This document shows, piece by piece, positions 44,846 to 55,085 of a stretch of DNA of 64,000 nt (positions are counted from its first letter, which is position 1; the number at the start of each line of letters is the position of its first letter). The DNA lies in the NCBI GenBank assembly GCA_947461435.1, contig CANHLE010000006.1, forward strand, positions 1-64,000, given 5' to 3'. The DNA comes from Paracoccaceae bacterium (GTDB lineage: Bacteria > Pseudomonadota > Alphaproteobacteria > Rhodobacterales > Rhodobacteraceae). The notes under the pieces are model-generated. The model ran no database searches and had not been told where the DNA came from. It saw nothing but the letters and a program-made list of their open reading frames with translations. The translations under genes were made by a program, and so were the position numbers.

Positions 44846-47800
44846 TCAAGGGATGGTAGCACGCAGGAGGGCCGCCCTCACGATATCGGGATCAAGGGGC
44901 ATCAGGTGGGCGGTTTTTGTCCACAAGATCGCGGGGCGCAGCAGACGTGTAGGGTAAATCTGGCCCAGCAGATGGGCATAGGCGCCCATCTGGCGCAACA
45001 GCCCTTCGGGCACCTCGGCCGGGGTGGGGGGGATCAGGCGGTTCGATTTGAAATCGATCAGGGTGATTTCGGTCGCGGTCACGATCAACCGGTCGATGGT
45101 GCCATAAAACCGGCGGCCGGCATACTCCCCCGTCACGGCCACCTCGGCCAAGGCATTTTGGGCGAAGACGGGCGCGAGGGCGGGATTTTGAAGAACGCGG
45201 GCGACCTCGGCCAAGGCATCGGCGCGCAGGGGTTCAGCCTCGATCAGGGCGGCGGCCAGACGGGGCCAATCGGCCGGCGCGGCGCCCGGCAGATGTTCCA
45301 GCAACAGATGGATGGCGGTGCCGCGCAGACGCGACGCCTCGCCCTCCTCGCTGTCATCCCCCGGCAGCACCTTGGCCCCGCCCAGCGCAGAGGGGGACAA
45401 AAGGGGCAGGGGATGGTCAGGGGGGCTGTGCCGGGCCGTGACCCAGCCCGGCAGCGGATCAGACGGGGATATCGTGGCCAAGGGGGGGTGCGGCGCAGGG
45501 GGCGCCATCTGAGGATCTGGAAAGGCGCCAAAGCTGTAAACGCGCCCAAGGGGGCCGCTTTCAACCGGATTGAGACGCGACAACCCGCGTTCGACCAGAC
45601 GGTACCAGCACAGATCCAGCAGGGCCTTGGGCTTTTTGTCGACGTCCAGCTTTGTCTCGCCCGCTGCCGCGATAATGACCACCGAACGGGCGCGCGTCAG
45701 CGCCACGTACAAAAGCCGCAGATTTTCGTCGCGTTGCTGTTGCTTGCGGGCCTGGGCGCGCCGATCCATCGGTTCGGGGCGGTACCCGGCAGACATGGCC
45801 CACATGGGCAATTCATCCTCGGCAGTCATGACGGCATTGCGTTCCGTTTGGGGACGGTCCGCGCAATCGGGCAGGATCACGATTTCGGATTCCAGCCCCT
45901 TGGCCCCATGCACCGTCATGATGCGGATCCGTTCCCCGGCGGAATCGGTCTGACGTTTGATTTCCAGATCATCATCCTGCAGCCAGATCAAAAAGCCGGT
46001 CAAACTGGGCACATCGGCCGTTTCATAATCCAGCGCCTGTTGCAAAAAGGCGTCGATGCCTTCTTCGGCCTCGTCGCCCAGACGGGTCAACAAGCGGCGG
46101 CGGCCATCATGGGCGATGAGAATATGTTCCAACAAATCGTAGGGGCGCAAGAATTCAGCCCGGTCCCGCAGATCGGACAAAAGGGCAAAGGCCTGAGGAT
46201 AGCGTTCGGCCTGATCGCGCAAGGCCGCCCAAAGATAGCCGGGGCGCCCATGGGCAAGGCGGTACAGATCGGCCTCGGTCAGGCCGATGAGCGGCGAGCG
46301 AAGCGCCTCGGCGAGGGACAGATCATCCTCGGGGGTGGCAAGAAAGGCGAGGATCGAGGACAGATCCTTGACCGCCATTTCACCGGCAAGCTTAAGCCTG
46401 TCCGCCCCGGCGATGGGCAATGCGGCCTGTTTGCAGGCGCGGATCAATTCGGAAAACAGCGTGGAGCGGCGTTGCACAAGGATCAGCACATCGCCCGGAT
46501 GCAGGGGGCGCGGGCCCTGTTTTGTGACGATCTGCGTGCCACTGTCCAGCATCTGCCGGATCCGTTCGGCGACCTGTTTGGCAAGCTGCGCCGCATGGTG
46601 TTCGGGGGTGATCAGATCGACGGGCTTTTCCCAATCCTGATCGCCTTCGACCTTTGCAGGCGGGATATCGGGCCAAAGTTCCACCCGTCCGGGCAGATCA
46701 TGGCGAAAGGCGGCGTGGAACACGGTATCGCCCATGGCACGGGCGAATTCCGGTTCCTGAAACACCGCATCGACAAGGTTCAAGATCGCCGGAGACGAGC
46801 GAAACGAATAATCCAGCGAGGTTTTGCTGAAAGGCTTGCCTACGGCGGAAAAATCGGCGTCGAACTTGTCGCGCTTGCGGTCGAAGATGGCAACATTGGC
46901 GCCTTGAAAGGAATAGATCGACTGCTTTTTGTCGCCCACGACAAACAGGGTCCGGTCCCCTTCATGCGACGAGACGCCAGAGGTGAATTCGGCGGCCAAC
47001 GCCTCGATCACGCGCCATTGGGCGGGGCTGGTATCTTGCGCTTCGTCGACAAGAATATGTTCGATGCCGCCATCCAGCCGGTACAAGACCCAAGCGGCCA
47101 CCCCGGGGTTGGACAAAAGACGGGTGGTGAAGGCAATCAGATCGTCAAAATCAAGCCAGCCCTGCGCCGATTTGCGGGCGGCGTAGAGCGGCAGGAAGGC
47201 CGATGCAAACCGGTACAGCGTGGCCGTTTTCTGGGCCGCTGTCATGGTCGAGCGGCGGGCATGGGCGGTTTCGACCCGCTGCATCAAGGATTCCAGCTGG
47301 GGCAGGTGGTTGCTGAGGCGCGTGTTGCGCAGACCCACCGAAGGAAATTTCGTCAACTTGGCCGAAAAGGGGTTGGCCGAGGTGGACCCGGTCAACATCA
47401 ACCGCTCCATCATGTCCAAGGCCGCAAGGCTGGGCCCCAGTGCGGCGATCTTGGCGACAAGGGGGGCGTTCTTGATATCGGTCTGGCCGCCAAAGGGCAA
47501 CGCCTCGGCGAGGGTGGTCAGCAGATCGGCTTCGTCGCCCTGAAAAACATCGGCCACGACCGCCTCAGGCGTGTCGGCATCGGTCAGATTGAACAGGGCG
47601 CGGGCGGCCTCGTTGGTCAGACCCCGGGCCGACCCAAGGGCGGATACTTCGGCCAAAAGCTTGTCAAAATCAGCGCCGGAATGGATCATGCAAAGGTCGG
47701 TGACCGCTTGCGGGGCAAGGCCATCGGCCATTTCCTGCACGATTTCAGCGCGCAACAACCGAGCCGAGCGATCGTCGACCTCTTTGAACTGCGGCGAGAC

Positions 47801-48220
47801 GCCCGCCTCGAGGGGAAAGCGGCGCAAAAGACTGGCGCAGAACGAATGGATGGTCTGGATGCGCAAACCGCCGGGGGTTTCGATTGCCCGCGCAAAAAGT
47901 CGCCGCGCCTCGGCCAGGGTTTGGGCGCTGTGCGGGCCTTCTAGGCCTAGATCCGTCAACGACAGATTCAGCTTCTCATTGGGCAGCATGGCCCAAGCGC
48001 CCAACCGCTGAAACAGACGGTTTTGCATTTCCGAGGCCGCCGCCTTTGTGTAGGTCAGGCATAGAATATGCGCCGGATTGACCCCGCGCAGCAAAAGCCG
48101 CGCCACACGGTCTGTCAGGACCGAGGTCTTGCCAGACCCGGCGTTGGCCGAAAGCCAAGTCGACGTGCCGGGATCGGCGGCGGTGACCTGCCGCTGGGTG
48201 GCTTCATGCAGGGGCATCAT
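44846..48220 (-). CDS. addA: Double-strand break repair helicase-nuclease AddA
   Basis: 1124 residues. A UvrD-type helicase starts with SANAGSGKTSVLTDRVARLL (Walker A near residue 29), then ILCLTYTKAAASEMQ, LDFDDLIAFT, ILVDEAQDTSPAQWRVIE (Walker B), GDKKQSIYSFQGA, and VMTVHGAKGLE-like RIMTVHGAKGLESEIVILPD. The C-terminal RecB-like nuclease has ITLIDFKSNR. With AddB it resects DNA ends to start recombination. It overlaps the addB end by 17 bases. Confidence 0.95.
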   Translation of the reverse strand: MMPLHEATQRQVTAADPGTSTWLSANAGSGKTSVLTDRVARLLLRGVNPAHILCLTYTKAAASEMQNRLFQRLGAWAMLPNEKLNLSLTDLGLEGPHSAQTLAEARRLFARAIETPGGLRIQTIHSFCASLLRRFPLEAGVSPQFKEVDDRSARLLRAEIVQEMADGLAPQAVTDLCMIHSGADFDKLLAEVSALGSARGLTNEAARALFNLTDADTPEAVVADVFQGDEADLLTTLAEALPFGGQTDIKNAPLVAKIAALGPSLAALDMMERLMLTGSTSANPFSAKLTKFPSVGLRNTRLSNHLPQLESLMQRVETAHARRSTMTAAQKTATLYRFASAFLPLYAARKSAQGWLDFDDLIAFTTRLLSNPGVAAWVLYRLDGGIEHILVDEAQDTSPAQWRVIEALAAEFTSGVSSHEGDRTLFVVGDKKQSIYSFQGANVAIFDRKRDKFDADFSAVGKPFSKTSLDYSFRSSPAILNLVDAVFQEPEFARAMGDTVFHAAFRHDLPGRVELWPDIPPAKVEGDQDWEKPVDLITPEHHAAQLAKQVAERIRQMLDSGTQIVTKQGPRPLHPGDVLILVQRRSTLFSELIRACKQAALPIAGADRLKLAGEMAVKDLSSILAFLATPEDDLSLAEALRSPLIGLTEADLYRLAHGRPGYLWAALRDQAERYPQAFALLSDLRDRAEFLRPYDLLEHILIAHDGRRRLLTRLGDEAEEGIDAFLQQALDYETADVPSLTGFLIWLQDDDLEIKRQTDSAGERIRIMTVHGAKGLESEIVILPDCADRPQTERNAVMTAEDELPMWAMSAGYRPEPMDRRAQARKQQQRDENLRLLYVALTRARSVVIIAAAGETKLDVDKKPKALLDLCWYRLVERGLSRLNPVESGPLGRVYSFGAFPDPQMAPPAPHPPLATISPSDPLPGWVTARHSPPDHPLPLLSPSALGGAKVLPGDDSEEGEASRLRGTAIHLLLEHLPGAAPADWPRLAAALIEAEPLRADALAEVARVLQNPALAPVFAQNALAEVAVTGEYAGRRFYGTIDRLIVTATEITLIDFKSNRLIPPTPAEVPEGLLRQMGAYAHLLGQIYPTRLLRPAILWTKTAHLMPLDPDIVRAALLRATIP

Positions 48221-51173
48221 CGCCCCCTACGTCGGCGGGCACGGCCGTGTCGGACATCTGCCATTCCCCAAAGCGCGCGAGGTGATCGAAATCGCGATCT
48301 TCTTCGTCGCGCTGCAGGGCACGGCGCGAGATATAGCCGGTCTCTTGCCGGGCATATTGCGCGATCAGATGATGGAATTTCGCATAAACCTCGCGCAGCT
48401 TTTCCGGCGTAATTTCCATCTCTTGGGGTGCATCCGGGGCCTTCAGGCCGACGTATTGGGTGCGGGCAACCTCGGCCATGCCCAAATCGTCGAAGGCGCC
48501 GTTTTCGGCCATCATGGCCGTCAAAAGCAGCTGTTTTTCAAAGGCGTCCTGCGCCTTGGGCGTCGGCGCGGCGCCGGTCTTGTAATCAATCAATTCCACC
48601 CGGCCGTCGGGCAGGACATCGGCACGGTCAAGACGGCCGTGCAGGGTAAAATCGGGGTTCGAGAAGCGCATTTCACCTTGCGCTTCAAGGGCCTGGGGTG
48701 TGCCCTCCCGCTCTGCCTCGGCGGCGATGACGCGGTCTGCCACGGTGGCCAAGCGCGCATACCATAGCAATCGTTCGGTTGGAAAATCAACGGATTGGGC
48801 CAGCAAGGTCTGGGTCAGGGCCAAAAGACGTTTTTCGGCGTCTGGCGGGGTTTCGTTTTCGGGGGTGCTGCGCACAAATGCCTCCATCACCGCGTGCAGA
48901 ACGACGCCGCGGTCGCGCGCATCGGGCGAAGCGTGGAGCGGATCGAGTTTGGACAGGCGCAGAACCTTGCTGGCATAGATCGCATAGGGATCGCGGATCA
49001 GATCGCGGATGCGGGTGATGGACAGCCGGTTGGGGCGGGCCGCCACGGGCGGGCGCGGGGCGGGGCGGGGCGCGCGGTGCAGCGCCGGGTCAAGCCGATG
49101 GGCAGCGGTGGGCGCAGCGGCGCGGGCGGCCAGCCTGCGCCAGTCATCCCCGCGCTGCACCATCAAATCCAACGCGGCCTTGCCGCCTTGATCTTCAAGA
49201 CCAGACAAAAGGTTGGTCAAACGGTTGAGCCAGCGCGAGGGAACCGTTTCGGCATCAGAGTCGCGCCGCGCGCGGGTGATAATCACCTCGGGCGCGCCGG
49301 CGGCCTGTTGGTAATCGTGCGCGGCCAGCCCGATTTGACGTTCGGGCAGCAAAAGCCCCGCCTGCTGCCGCATCTTGCGGTTCATCCAAGGGTCTGGCGG
49401 GGATTGGCGGGGCCAGATCCCTTCGTTCAAGCCGGACAGGATCACACGGACCGCACCGGTTTCGCGCGCCTCACGCGGGCCAAGGATGGTGATCATGGGG
49501 TGGACGGCAAGGGTTTCGCGGCCATCCTTGCCAAGCTGATGGATCAAGGTATCGAACAGGCGCAGATAATCGGATGGGCTGACGGGCGCGCCATGCGCGG
49601 CCTCGTCCGCCAAGGCGGAAAACAGGGCGCGGGCATTGATGCCGGCTTCTTTCAACCAAAGCTCTCCGGTGCCGTCGGGCGCAGTGCCGCGCGCAAAGGA
49701 TTCCGCCAAGGCCAGATGGTGCGCCTGTGCCTGCGCCAAGGGCGTTTGGGCTGGCAAAGCCATGGTGTCCAGACAGGCGGCCAAGGCCGCGGCCCACGGG
49801 CCCGCAAAGGGATCTGCCTGCGCCGCGGCCCAAAGGGCAAGGGTTTCGGCGGTGGGAAAGGCCGGGCCATTCTTGCGCAGCGACAATTCAAGCTCTCGCG
49901 TCAGGCGCAAGTGATCGCCGCGCCGATGGGCGCTGTGGCACAGCGGATGCTTGAGCAAGATCAAAAGCGCATCGGACGTCAGGCGCGTGGTCATCATCCG
50001 CGCAATGTGGCGCAAAAAACGCCCCGGGGGAGACAGGGCCAGAGGATGGCCTGCTGCGTCATCGGGCCGAATTCCCCATTGGCCGAGCGCGGCGGTGACG
50101 CGCCGGCCCAGGGCGCGGTCGGGGGTGATCAGGGCTGTGGGAAGGCCGCGTTCGGCGCTGTCGCGCAAGATGAGGGCAATGGTGGCCGCTTCTTCCTGCG
50201 GGGTTTCGGCCTGAACAAGGGTGACGCCCTGCATCGCGCCCGCCAGATCGTGCAAATGCTGGCCCTCTGTCAGCCATTGATCTGTCACCGGTGCCGGACG
50301 AAGCGACAAGGACAAGACAGCATTGCGCGCGGCATCGGGCGCGGGTTCAAGGTGCCACGGCGCCACATCGGCCGGGGTCTTGCCCAAAGCCTCGATCAAT
50401 CGGCGAATGCGGAACTGGGGGTGATCTTCGGCGGTAAGGGCATCTTTCATCGCCGCCCATACTGGGCCGGGCATAGAGGTATCAAAGCCCGGCAGAACCA
50501 GCGCGCCTTGGGGCAATCGGGCCACGGCCAGCATCAGCCGCAGCGTCGGGCCGCGCGATCCGGTGGAACCGGCGACGATCACCGGGCCAGAGGGCGGCTG
50601 CTCGGCCCAGCGCGCCGCCAGACGATCCGCCGCAAGGCGTTGGCGGGCGGCGGGATCTGTGGCGCCGTCATGGGCGAAAAAGGGCGTGATGATGGACAAG
50701 AAGGTTTGCGTGCGCTGCCAATAATCAGCGAATTGATCCATCGGCAGGGCGGCAATGGTATCAGGGCTGACCCCTTCGGCCTGCATTTCATCCATCAGAT
50801 CCGACAGCGTGGCGGCCAGATCAAAGGCGGCGGATTTGGGGGCAAGACTGCCATCTTTTTCAAGCAGGCCCTGAACGAGTTGCCCCAGCATCAACAGGCG
50901 GCGCAGGCGCGGTTCTGGCGGGGGAAGATCGGCAAGGATCGGGTCTTGGTCCAGTTCCGTCACAAGGACAAGACGGGGCAGCAGGCGTGCGCCTTGGGCG
51001 GTCAGCGCCTCGGTGACGCGGCGGCGCATGCGTTCAGAGTTCAGATAAACGGTGGTCTGGGCCAGCGTTTCGGGCGCAGAGTCCTCCATCCGGGCCAAAA
51101 GGCCTTGCGCGAAAAAATGGGCGAAATCCAAGCCCGGGGGCAGGTGAAACAGGCCGAACCGGGGCTTTATCAC
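48204..51173 (-). CDS. addB: Double-strand break repair protein AddB
   Basis: 989 residues. The N-terminal domain has [18 protein letters not shown] where RexB/AddB helicases keep a degenerate P-loop. The C-terminal nuclease ends in [21 protein letters not shown] see no run of four spaced Cys for the Fe-S cluster of Bacillus AddB, consistent with the alphaproteobacterial type. The start is GTG ([13 protein letters not shown]), sharing GTGA with the murU stop. Confidence 0.9.
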   Translation of the reverse strand: MIKPRFGLFHLPPGLDFAHFFAQGLLARMEDSAPETLAQTTVYLNSERMRRRVTEALTAQGARLLPRLVLVTELDQDPILADLPPPEPRLRRLLMLGQLVQGLLEKDGSLAPKSAAFDLAATLSDLMDEMQAEGVSPDTIAALPMDQFADYWQRTQTFLSIITPFFAHDGATDPAARQRLAADRLAARWAEQPPSGPVIVAGSTGSRGPTLRLMLAVARLPQGALVLPGFDTSMPGPVWAAMKDALTAEDHPQFRIRRLIEALGKTPADVAPWHLEPAPDAARNAVLSLSLRPAPVTDQWLTEGQHLHDLAGAMQGVTLVQAETPQEEAATIALILRDSAERGLPTALITPDRALGRRVTAALGQWGIRPDDAAGHPLALSPPGRFLRHIARMMTTRLTSDALLILLKHPLCHSAHRRGDHLRLTRELELSLRKNGPAFPTAETLALWAAAQADPFAGPWAAALAACLDTMALPAQTPLAQAQAHHLALAESFARGTAPDGTGELWLKEAGINARALFSALADEAAHGAPVSPSDYLRLFDTLIHQLGKDGRETLAVHPMITILGPREARETGAVRVILSGLNEGIWPRQSPPDPWMNRKMRQQAGLLLPERQIGLAAHDYQQAAGAPEVIITRARRDSDAETVPSRWLNRLTNLLSGLEDQGGKAALDLMVQRGDDWRRLAARAAAPTAAHRLDPALHRAPRPAPRPPVAARPNRLSITRIRDLIRDPYAIYASKVLRLSKLDPLHASPDARDRGVVLHAVMEAFVRSTPENETPPDAEKRLLALTQTLLAQSVDFPTERLLWYARLATVADRVIAAEAEREGTPQALEAQGEMRFSNPDFTLHGRLDRADVLPDGRVELIDYKTGAAPTPKAQDAFEKQLLLTAMMAENGAFDDLGMAEVARTQYVGLKAPDAPQEMEITPEKLREVYAKFHHLIAQYARQETGYISRRALQRDEEDRDFDHLARFGEWQMSDTAVPADVGGDDAPA

Positions 51174-51859
51174 TGGGAACCTCTTAACAACGCCTCGGCC
51201 AAGGGGATGCTGCCGGGGTGGCCAACGTCGCACCATCCGCCCTTGTGGCGCAAGCCGAAAAGGCGCTGGCCCAAGATCATCCTGTCCCACAGCAGGTTCA
51301 GCGAAAAGATGGGCTGCGCGACATCGGCCAAGGCATCGGTTTTCAAGATCTGGGCGCCAAGATAGACATCGCCCGGCTGCCCATGGGCGCGGCCCAAGTG
51401 GCCCGCCGAATCCGTCAGAAAATCACCCGATCCCAGATGGCCGGTGGCCTGCGCTGCCGGCAGGGTCAAAAGCAGACCGTCCATCCGGGACGGATCCCAC
51501 GACGCGGCCAATTGGGCCAAGGGGTTCAACCCAGTCCAGATCGCATCGCAATTCAGGATCATGACCGCGTCGGGGCCTAGCAGCGGCAGCGCGGCGCGCA
51601 GGCCGCCGCCGGTTTCCAACAAGACCGGTTCGTGACTGATCTGAACGGATTGACCGGCCAGATGGCGTTCAATCTGCGCGGCGCGGTAATGGGTATTCAC
51701 CACGATGGGCCCACAATCGGCGCTGCGGGCCAAGGCCAGCGCATGATCCAGCAGCGGGCGGCCCGCGACCGGGATCATCGGTTTGGGCCGATCCTTAGTC
51801 AGCGGGCGCATTCGGGTGCCCAGACCGGCCGCAAACAGCATCAACGGAAATCTTGTCAT
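51170..51859 (-). CDS. murU: N-acetylmuramate 1-phosphate uridylyltransferase (cell-wall recycling)
   Basis: 229 residues. Nucleotidyltransferase fold: [43 protein letters not shown] for the metal, ending [17 protein letters not shown]. In the AmgK-MurU route MurNAc-1-P is turned to UDP-MurNAc, bypassing de novo MurA. Located directly after amgK (ATGA overlap), which supports MurU over a generic mannose-1-P guanylyltransferase. Confidence 0.85.
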   Translation of the reverse strand: MTRFPLMLFAAGLGTRMRPLTKDRPKPMIPVAGRPLLDHALALARSADCGPIVVNTHYRAAQIERHLAGQSVQISHEPVLLETGGGLRAALPLLGPDAVMILNCDAIWTGLNPLAQLAASWDPSRMDGLLLTLPAAQATGHLGSGDFLTDSAGHLGRAHGQPGDVYLGAQILKTDALADVAQPIFSLNLLWDRMILGQRLFGLRHKGGWCDVGHPGSIPLAEALLRGSQ

Positions 51860-52836
51860 GGCAGGTCCAGCGGCGACAGGGATGGCGGCGGCGGCAAGAA
51901 GGCGCAGGCCGCGCGCAGATCTGTCAGGGCCGGATGCGACAGGTTGCGCTGCAACGAGTGCCACACGCGGGGCATCATCGGCAGATAGCGGGGCTTTCCG
52001 TTCTGGGCGAGACGGGCAAAAATGCCCAAGATTCGCAGCGCCCGTTGCGCGCCAAGCGTGGCATATCTGGCCCTGAAATTGGCCTGATCAAGGCCCAAGG
52101 CAGCCGCATAGCGCGTTATCATGCCGATTTCCGTTGTGGGGCTGACATCGCGGCGGGCATCTTGCAGCAACGAGACAAGATCATACCCCGGCTGTCCCAG
52201 TTGCCCCAGTTGAAAATCAAGCAGACCAACCTGCCGCAGGCCCGACCGGTCGGGCAACAAGATCAGATTCTCTGCGTGAAAATCGCGGTGAATGAAGATG
52301 CGGGGCCCTTCGGCATGGCGCTGCAAGGCAAGGGTCAGCGTTTGGACAAGATGATCAGGGTCAGCGTGGCCCGGCAGGGGACGTGCGGGATGGCTTGCGG
52401 CAAGGCTGGCCGCCTGCGCCCAATCTTGGGCGGACAGGTTCGGCACATCTGGCGGCAGCGGCGCATGGGCCAGATGCACCAGTACATCCGTGGCGGCCGT
52501 ATAAAGAGCGCGTTCTTGGCCCGGGTCTTGGTCAACAAGTTTGGCAAAAACGTCGTCACCGAAATCTTCCAAAAGAAGAAATCCCTGCATCAGGTCTTGG
52601 GCCAGCGGGGCGGGCGCAGACAGGCCAAGGGCCGACAGATAGCTGGCGATCTTCAGGAAATCCGCGGGATCATCGCCCTTGCCGGGGGGGGCATCCATCA
52701 AGATGGCGCTGGCATGGCCCAACGTCAGCCGATGATAGCTGCGGTCAGAGGCATCGCCTGCCAAGGGGCGGCGATCGGCCGCCGACCATCCGGCAGCTTG
52801 CACGAACCGGTCCAGAAGGATGGGGCGATCAGCCAT
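51856..52836 (-). CDS. amgK: Anomeric MurNAc/GlcNAc kinase (AmgK-like aminoglycoside phosphotransferase fold)
   Basis: 326 residues. The APH fold is clear: [28 protein letters not shown] (catalytic His-x-Asp), [20 protein letters not shown] (the DFG-like metal site). AmgK phosphorylates recycled MurNAc at C1. It overlaps tsaE by 8 bases and murU by 4. The aminoglycoside-kinase label given to such proteins by simple searches is misleading. Confidence 0.85.
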   Translation of the reverse strand: MADRPILLDRFVQAAGWSAADRRPLAGDASDRSYHRLTLGHASAILMDAPPGKGDDPADFLKIASYLSALGLSAPAPLAQDLMQGFLLLEDFGDDVFAKLVDQDPGQERALYTAATDVLVHLAHAPLPPDVPNLSAQDWAQAASLAASHPARPLPGHADPDHLVQTLTLALQRHAEGPRIFIHRDFHAENLILLPDRSGLRQVGLLDFQLGQLGQPGYDLVSLLQDARRDVSPTTEIGMITRYAAALGLDQANFRARYATLGAQRALRILGIFARLAQNGKPRYLPMMPRVWHSLQRNLSHPALTDLRAACAFLPPPPSLSPLDLP

Positions 52837-53290
52837 CTGTCAGGCCTTTGGACAGCGCGGGGTTTGCACCCGTCAGGGTGACAGTACGGCCTTTGGCCCG
52901 GCTGGCGAAGGTCAGATTCAGGGCGTCCAAAGGCGCCATTTCGCCCAAGCGGTCGGGCCATTCGATCAGGCAAATGGCGTGGCCGATGGCCTGATCCAGA
53001 CCCAGCTCCACCACCTCATCAGGATGGGTCAGGCGGTACAGATCGGCATGCCAAATCTCTTCATCAGGGCTTTCATAAGTTTGCACCAGCGTGAAGGTTG
53101 GTGACGGAATATCCCCCAGATAGCCCAAGCGGTGACGGATAAAGGCGCGGGCGAAATGGGATTTTCCGGCGCCAATCGGGCCAGACAGCAACAGGCAGGC
53201 GCCCGGAGCGACAAGATCGGCCATCCGCTCGGCAAAGCCGGTGGTTGCGTCAGGATCGGGCAGAAACAAGGACAGAGGCGCGTCATTCAT
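52829..53290 (-). CDS. tsaE: tRNA threonylcarbamoyladenosine synthesis ATPase TsaE
   Basis: 153 residues. P-loop LLSGPIGAGKSHFARAFIRH near residues 34-53, PSPTFTLVQTYE, and HADLYRLTHPDEVVELGLDQ are family motifs. TsaE drives the TsaD-TsaB complex for t6A37 of ANN-decoding tRNAs. First gene of the tsaE-amgK-murU-addB-addA string. Confidence 0.94.
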   Translation of the reverse strand: MNDAPLSLFLPDPDATTGFAERMADLVAPGACLLLSGPIGAGKSHFARAFIRHRLGYLGDIPSPTFTLVQTYESPDEEIWHADLYRLTHPDEVVELGLDQAIGHAICLIEWPDRLGEMAPLDALNLTFASRAKGRTVTLTGANPALSKGLTDG

Positions 53291-53349
53291 GGCGGCAATC
53301 TGCCCTGATGGGGCGGTGATCGCAAGCCTTTGGCACCAGGGCCCGGTGG

Positions 53350-54936
53350 TCAGGCGATCAGGGGAATGGCGGGCAGCGCGGCCTGATCAAAGGTCAAGGT
53401 CGGCACCGAGGCGGGCGCGAGGTGAAAGGCAATCATGGTGCCCCCGGCCGGCAGGGGCGTCATGCGGCAGTCGACAAGGCGCCCGTCGGGCATGCGTATC
53501 TCTGCGGACCATCTGACACGGTCGCCGTGATTGGTGACAAAGGTTTCGATTTGGGGCCAAAGCGGGCTGGCCGCCGAATGTTCACGCCAATAGGTGCACA
53601 GGGAAAACACAGGCGCCTCTGCCAGAATTTCAGACGGATCATGCCCCCACAGCGCCGTGTAGGCCGTGTTGGTCATGACAAGCTGCCCTTCGGCCGAAAA
53701 GACCGCGATGGCGTGGCCCAATTCATCCAGCACGGATTGGCCCAATTCCAGATCGGCCTTGTAGCGCCGCGTGCGCATCATTTCGGTCGAGATGTCTTCG
53801 ATGATCAAGGCCAAGCCGCCATTGGGGTGGGGCCTGCCGATCACATGATAGGTCTGACCACTTGGCAGGATCCATGTCTCTTCATAAAGACCGGTGGAGG
53901 CTGCCCTTTCCATGTCGAGCAGCTGTTTGCGCCAATTGCGATAATCCTTTGGTTCGGGGATCATGTTGCGATCGCGCATGGCATCCAGAACGGCCATCAA
54001 CGACGGGCGCGATGCCAGAAAATCAATCGGCAATTCCGTAAGGTCAAGAAGCGCCGGGTTGAACAATTGCAGTTTGCGGGAATTGTCAAAGATTGCCAAT
54101 CCGACCTGCAATTGGGCGAAGGTCTTGGTCAGGGTTTGCATGAAATCCCGCAGGGCCGTTTCGGCGGCAACGGTTGTGTCCGCCGGAAGGCCGAAGCAAA
54201 ATCTGCCTTCCCCATCGGGAAAGGCCAGAAGGTCAAACCAGCCGATATTTCCATCAGCATATTGAACCTTTTGGCGCTGGCCCGCCCCGACATGTGAGCC
54301 TGCCACTGTTTCGAACAGCGATGGCAGGGGCCACGAAATCTCACGCGGGACGCCCGTCAGGGCGTGGACGGCGGCCATATAACTGGGGTTGGCCCAAAAG
54401 ACCTCTCCACTTTTGGATTGGCGCCAGATCAGGACCGGGATTTTGGCCAGCAGGCCCCGCAGCATCGCCAGTTCGTCGGTTTGGGCCCGGTAGGTCAGCG
54501 GATCATGGACCTGAGGTTTGTTGTCGGCCCCCGGATCGCTGAGCGTGATACGGGTCAAGCCGCCGCGCAATTCGGCGATCATCACGATGGAATCGCCATG
54601 GATGGGATCGGAAACAAGAGACACAACCCCCTCTTGCGGCAGCCGAAGCAGGGCGGAACTGACATCGGCAAACCGAGTGCTGAGATAGGTCATCAATTGC
54701 GTCCACACCGGGGTGCGCGTGGGGTGCGAGGCGAACAAGGCCCGGGCAGAGGGCGACGAATCCACCAAGATTTCGCCATCGAACAAGAACACCGCCTCTT
54801 CCGCCCGGCCAAAGGCGGCATCGCCCAAGGACTGTTTGGAACGGGCGGGAAGAAAATGGATGATCAGCACACCAAGCAGGGCGGTGACGCAAGACGTCAG
54901 CACAAGCCCCAGCCCCAGAAGCCAGTCAGAATCCAT
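53350..54936 (-). CDS. Membrane-anchored multi-PAS protein without kinase domain
   Basis: 528 residues. One membrane helix (about 7-28, LGLVLTSCVTALLGVLIIHF) precedes a linker and at least two or three PAS domains: around 170-260 (LIWRQSKSGEVFWANPSYMA), 285-390 (FAQLQVGLAIFDNSRKLQLF) and 405-510 (GHAIAVFSAEGQLVMTNTAY). The protein ends at the last PAS region: I see no His-kinase H-box, HATPase or GGDEF. It probably acts as an interaction or sensing partner. It is next to regB on the same strand, 149 bases away. Confidence 0.75.
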   Translation of the reverse strand: MDSDWLLGLGLVLTSCVTALLGVLIIHFLPARSKQSLGDAAFGRAEEAVFLFDGEILVDSSPSARALFASHPTRTPVWTQLMTYLSTRFADVSSALLRLPQEGVVSLVSDPIHGDSIVMIAELRGGLTRITLSDPGADNKPQVHDPLTYRAQTDELAMLRGLLAKIPVLIWRQSKSGEVFWANPSYMAAVHALTGVPREISWPLPSLFETVAGSHVGAGQRQKVQYADGNIGWFDLLAFPDGEGRFCFGLPADTTVAAETALRDFMQTLTKTFAQLQVGLAIFDNSRKLQLFNPALLDLTELPIDFLASRPSLMAVLDAMRDRNMIPEPKDYRNWRKQLLDMERAASTGLYEETWILPSGQTYHVIGRPHPNGGLALIIEDISTEMMRTRRYKADLELGQSVLDELGHAIAVFSAEGQLVMTNTAYTALWGHDPSEILAEAPVFSLCTYWREHSAASPLWPQIETFVTNHGDRVRWSAEIRMPDGRLVDCRMTPLPAGGTMIAFHLAPASVPTLTFDQAALPAIPLIA

Positions 54937-55085
54937 GGTATACCTTCGAATAAGTCACTTATCCCTTTGAGAATGGCCGCCGAAGCCTTAACCAGTGGTT
55001 AACGCACCTGTTCTTTTCCTGTGATTTTTTGGCCCCTTGCGCGGAAAGCACAGGATTATAGGTGGGTGTCGCCCGATGGGTTTGG

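Noticed and set aside
44831..47944. 1037-codon open frame antisense to addA
   Set aside because: The minus-strand AddA reading has helicase and nuclease motifs throughout; the plus reading is Gly/Gln/Arg-rich noise.
48795..51365. 856-codon open frame antisense to addB
   Set aside because: Same reasoning: AddB on the minus strand explains the region.
51856..52836. Aminoglycoside resistance gene
   Set aside because: The APH fold is present, but tsaE and murU on either side indicate AmgK of cell-wall recycling.
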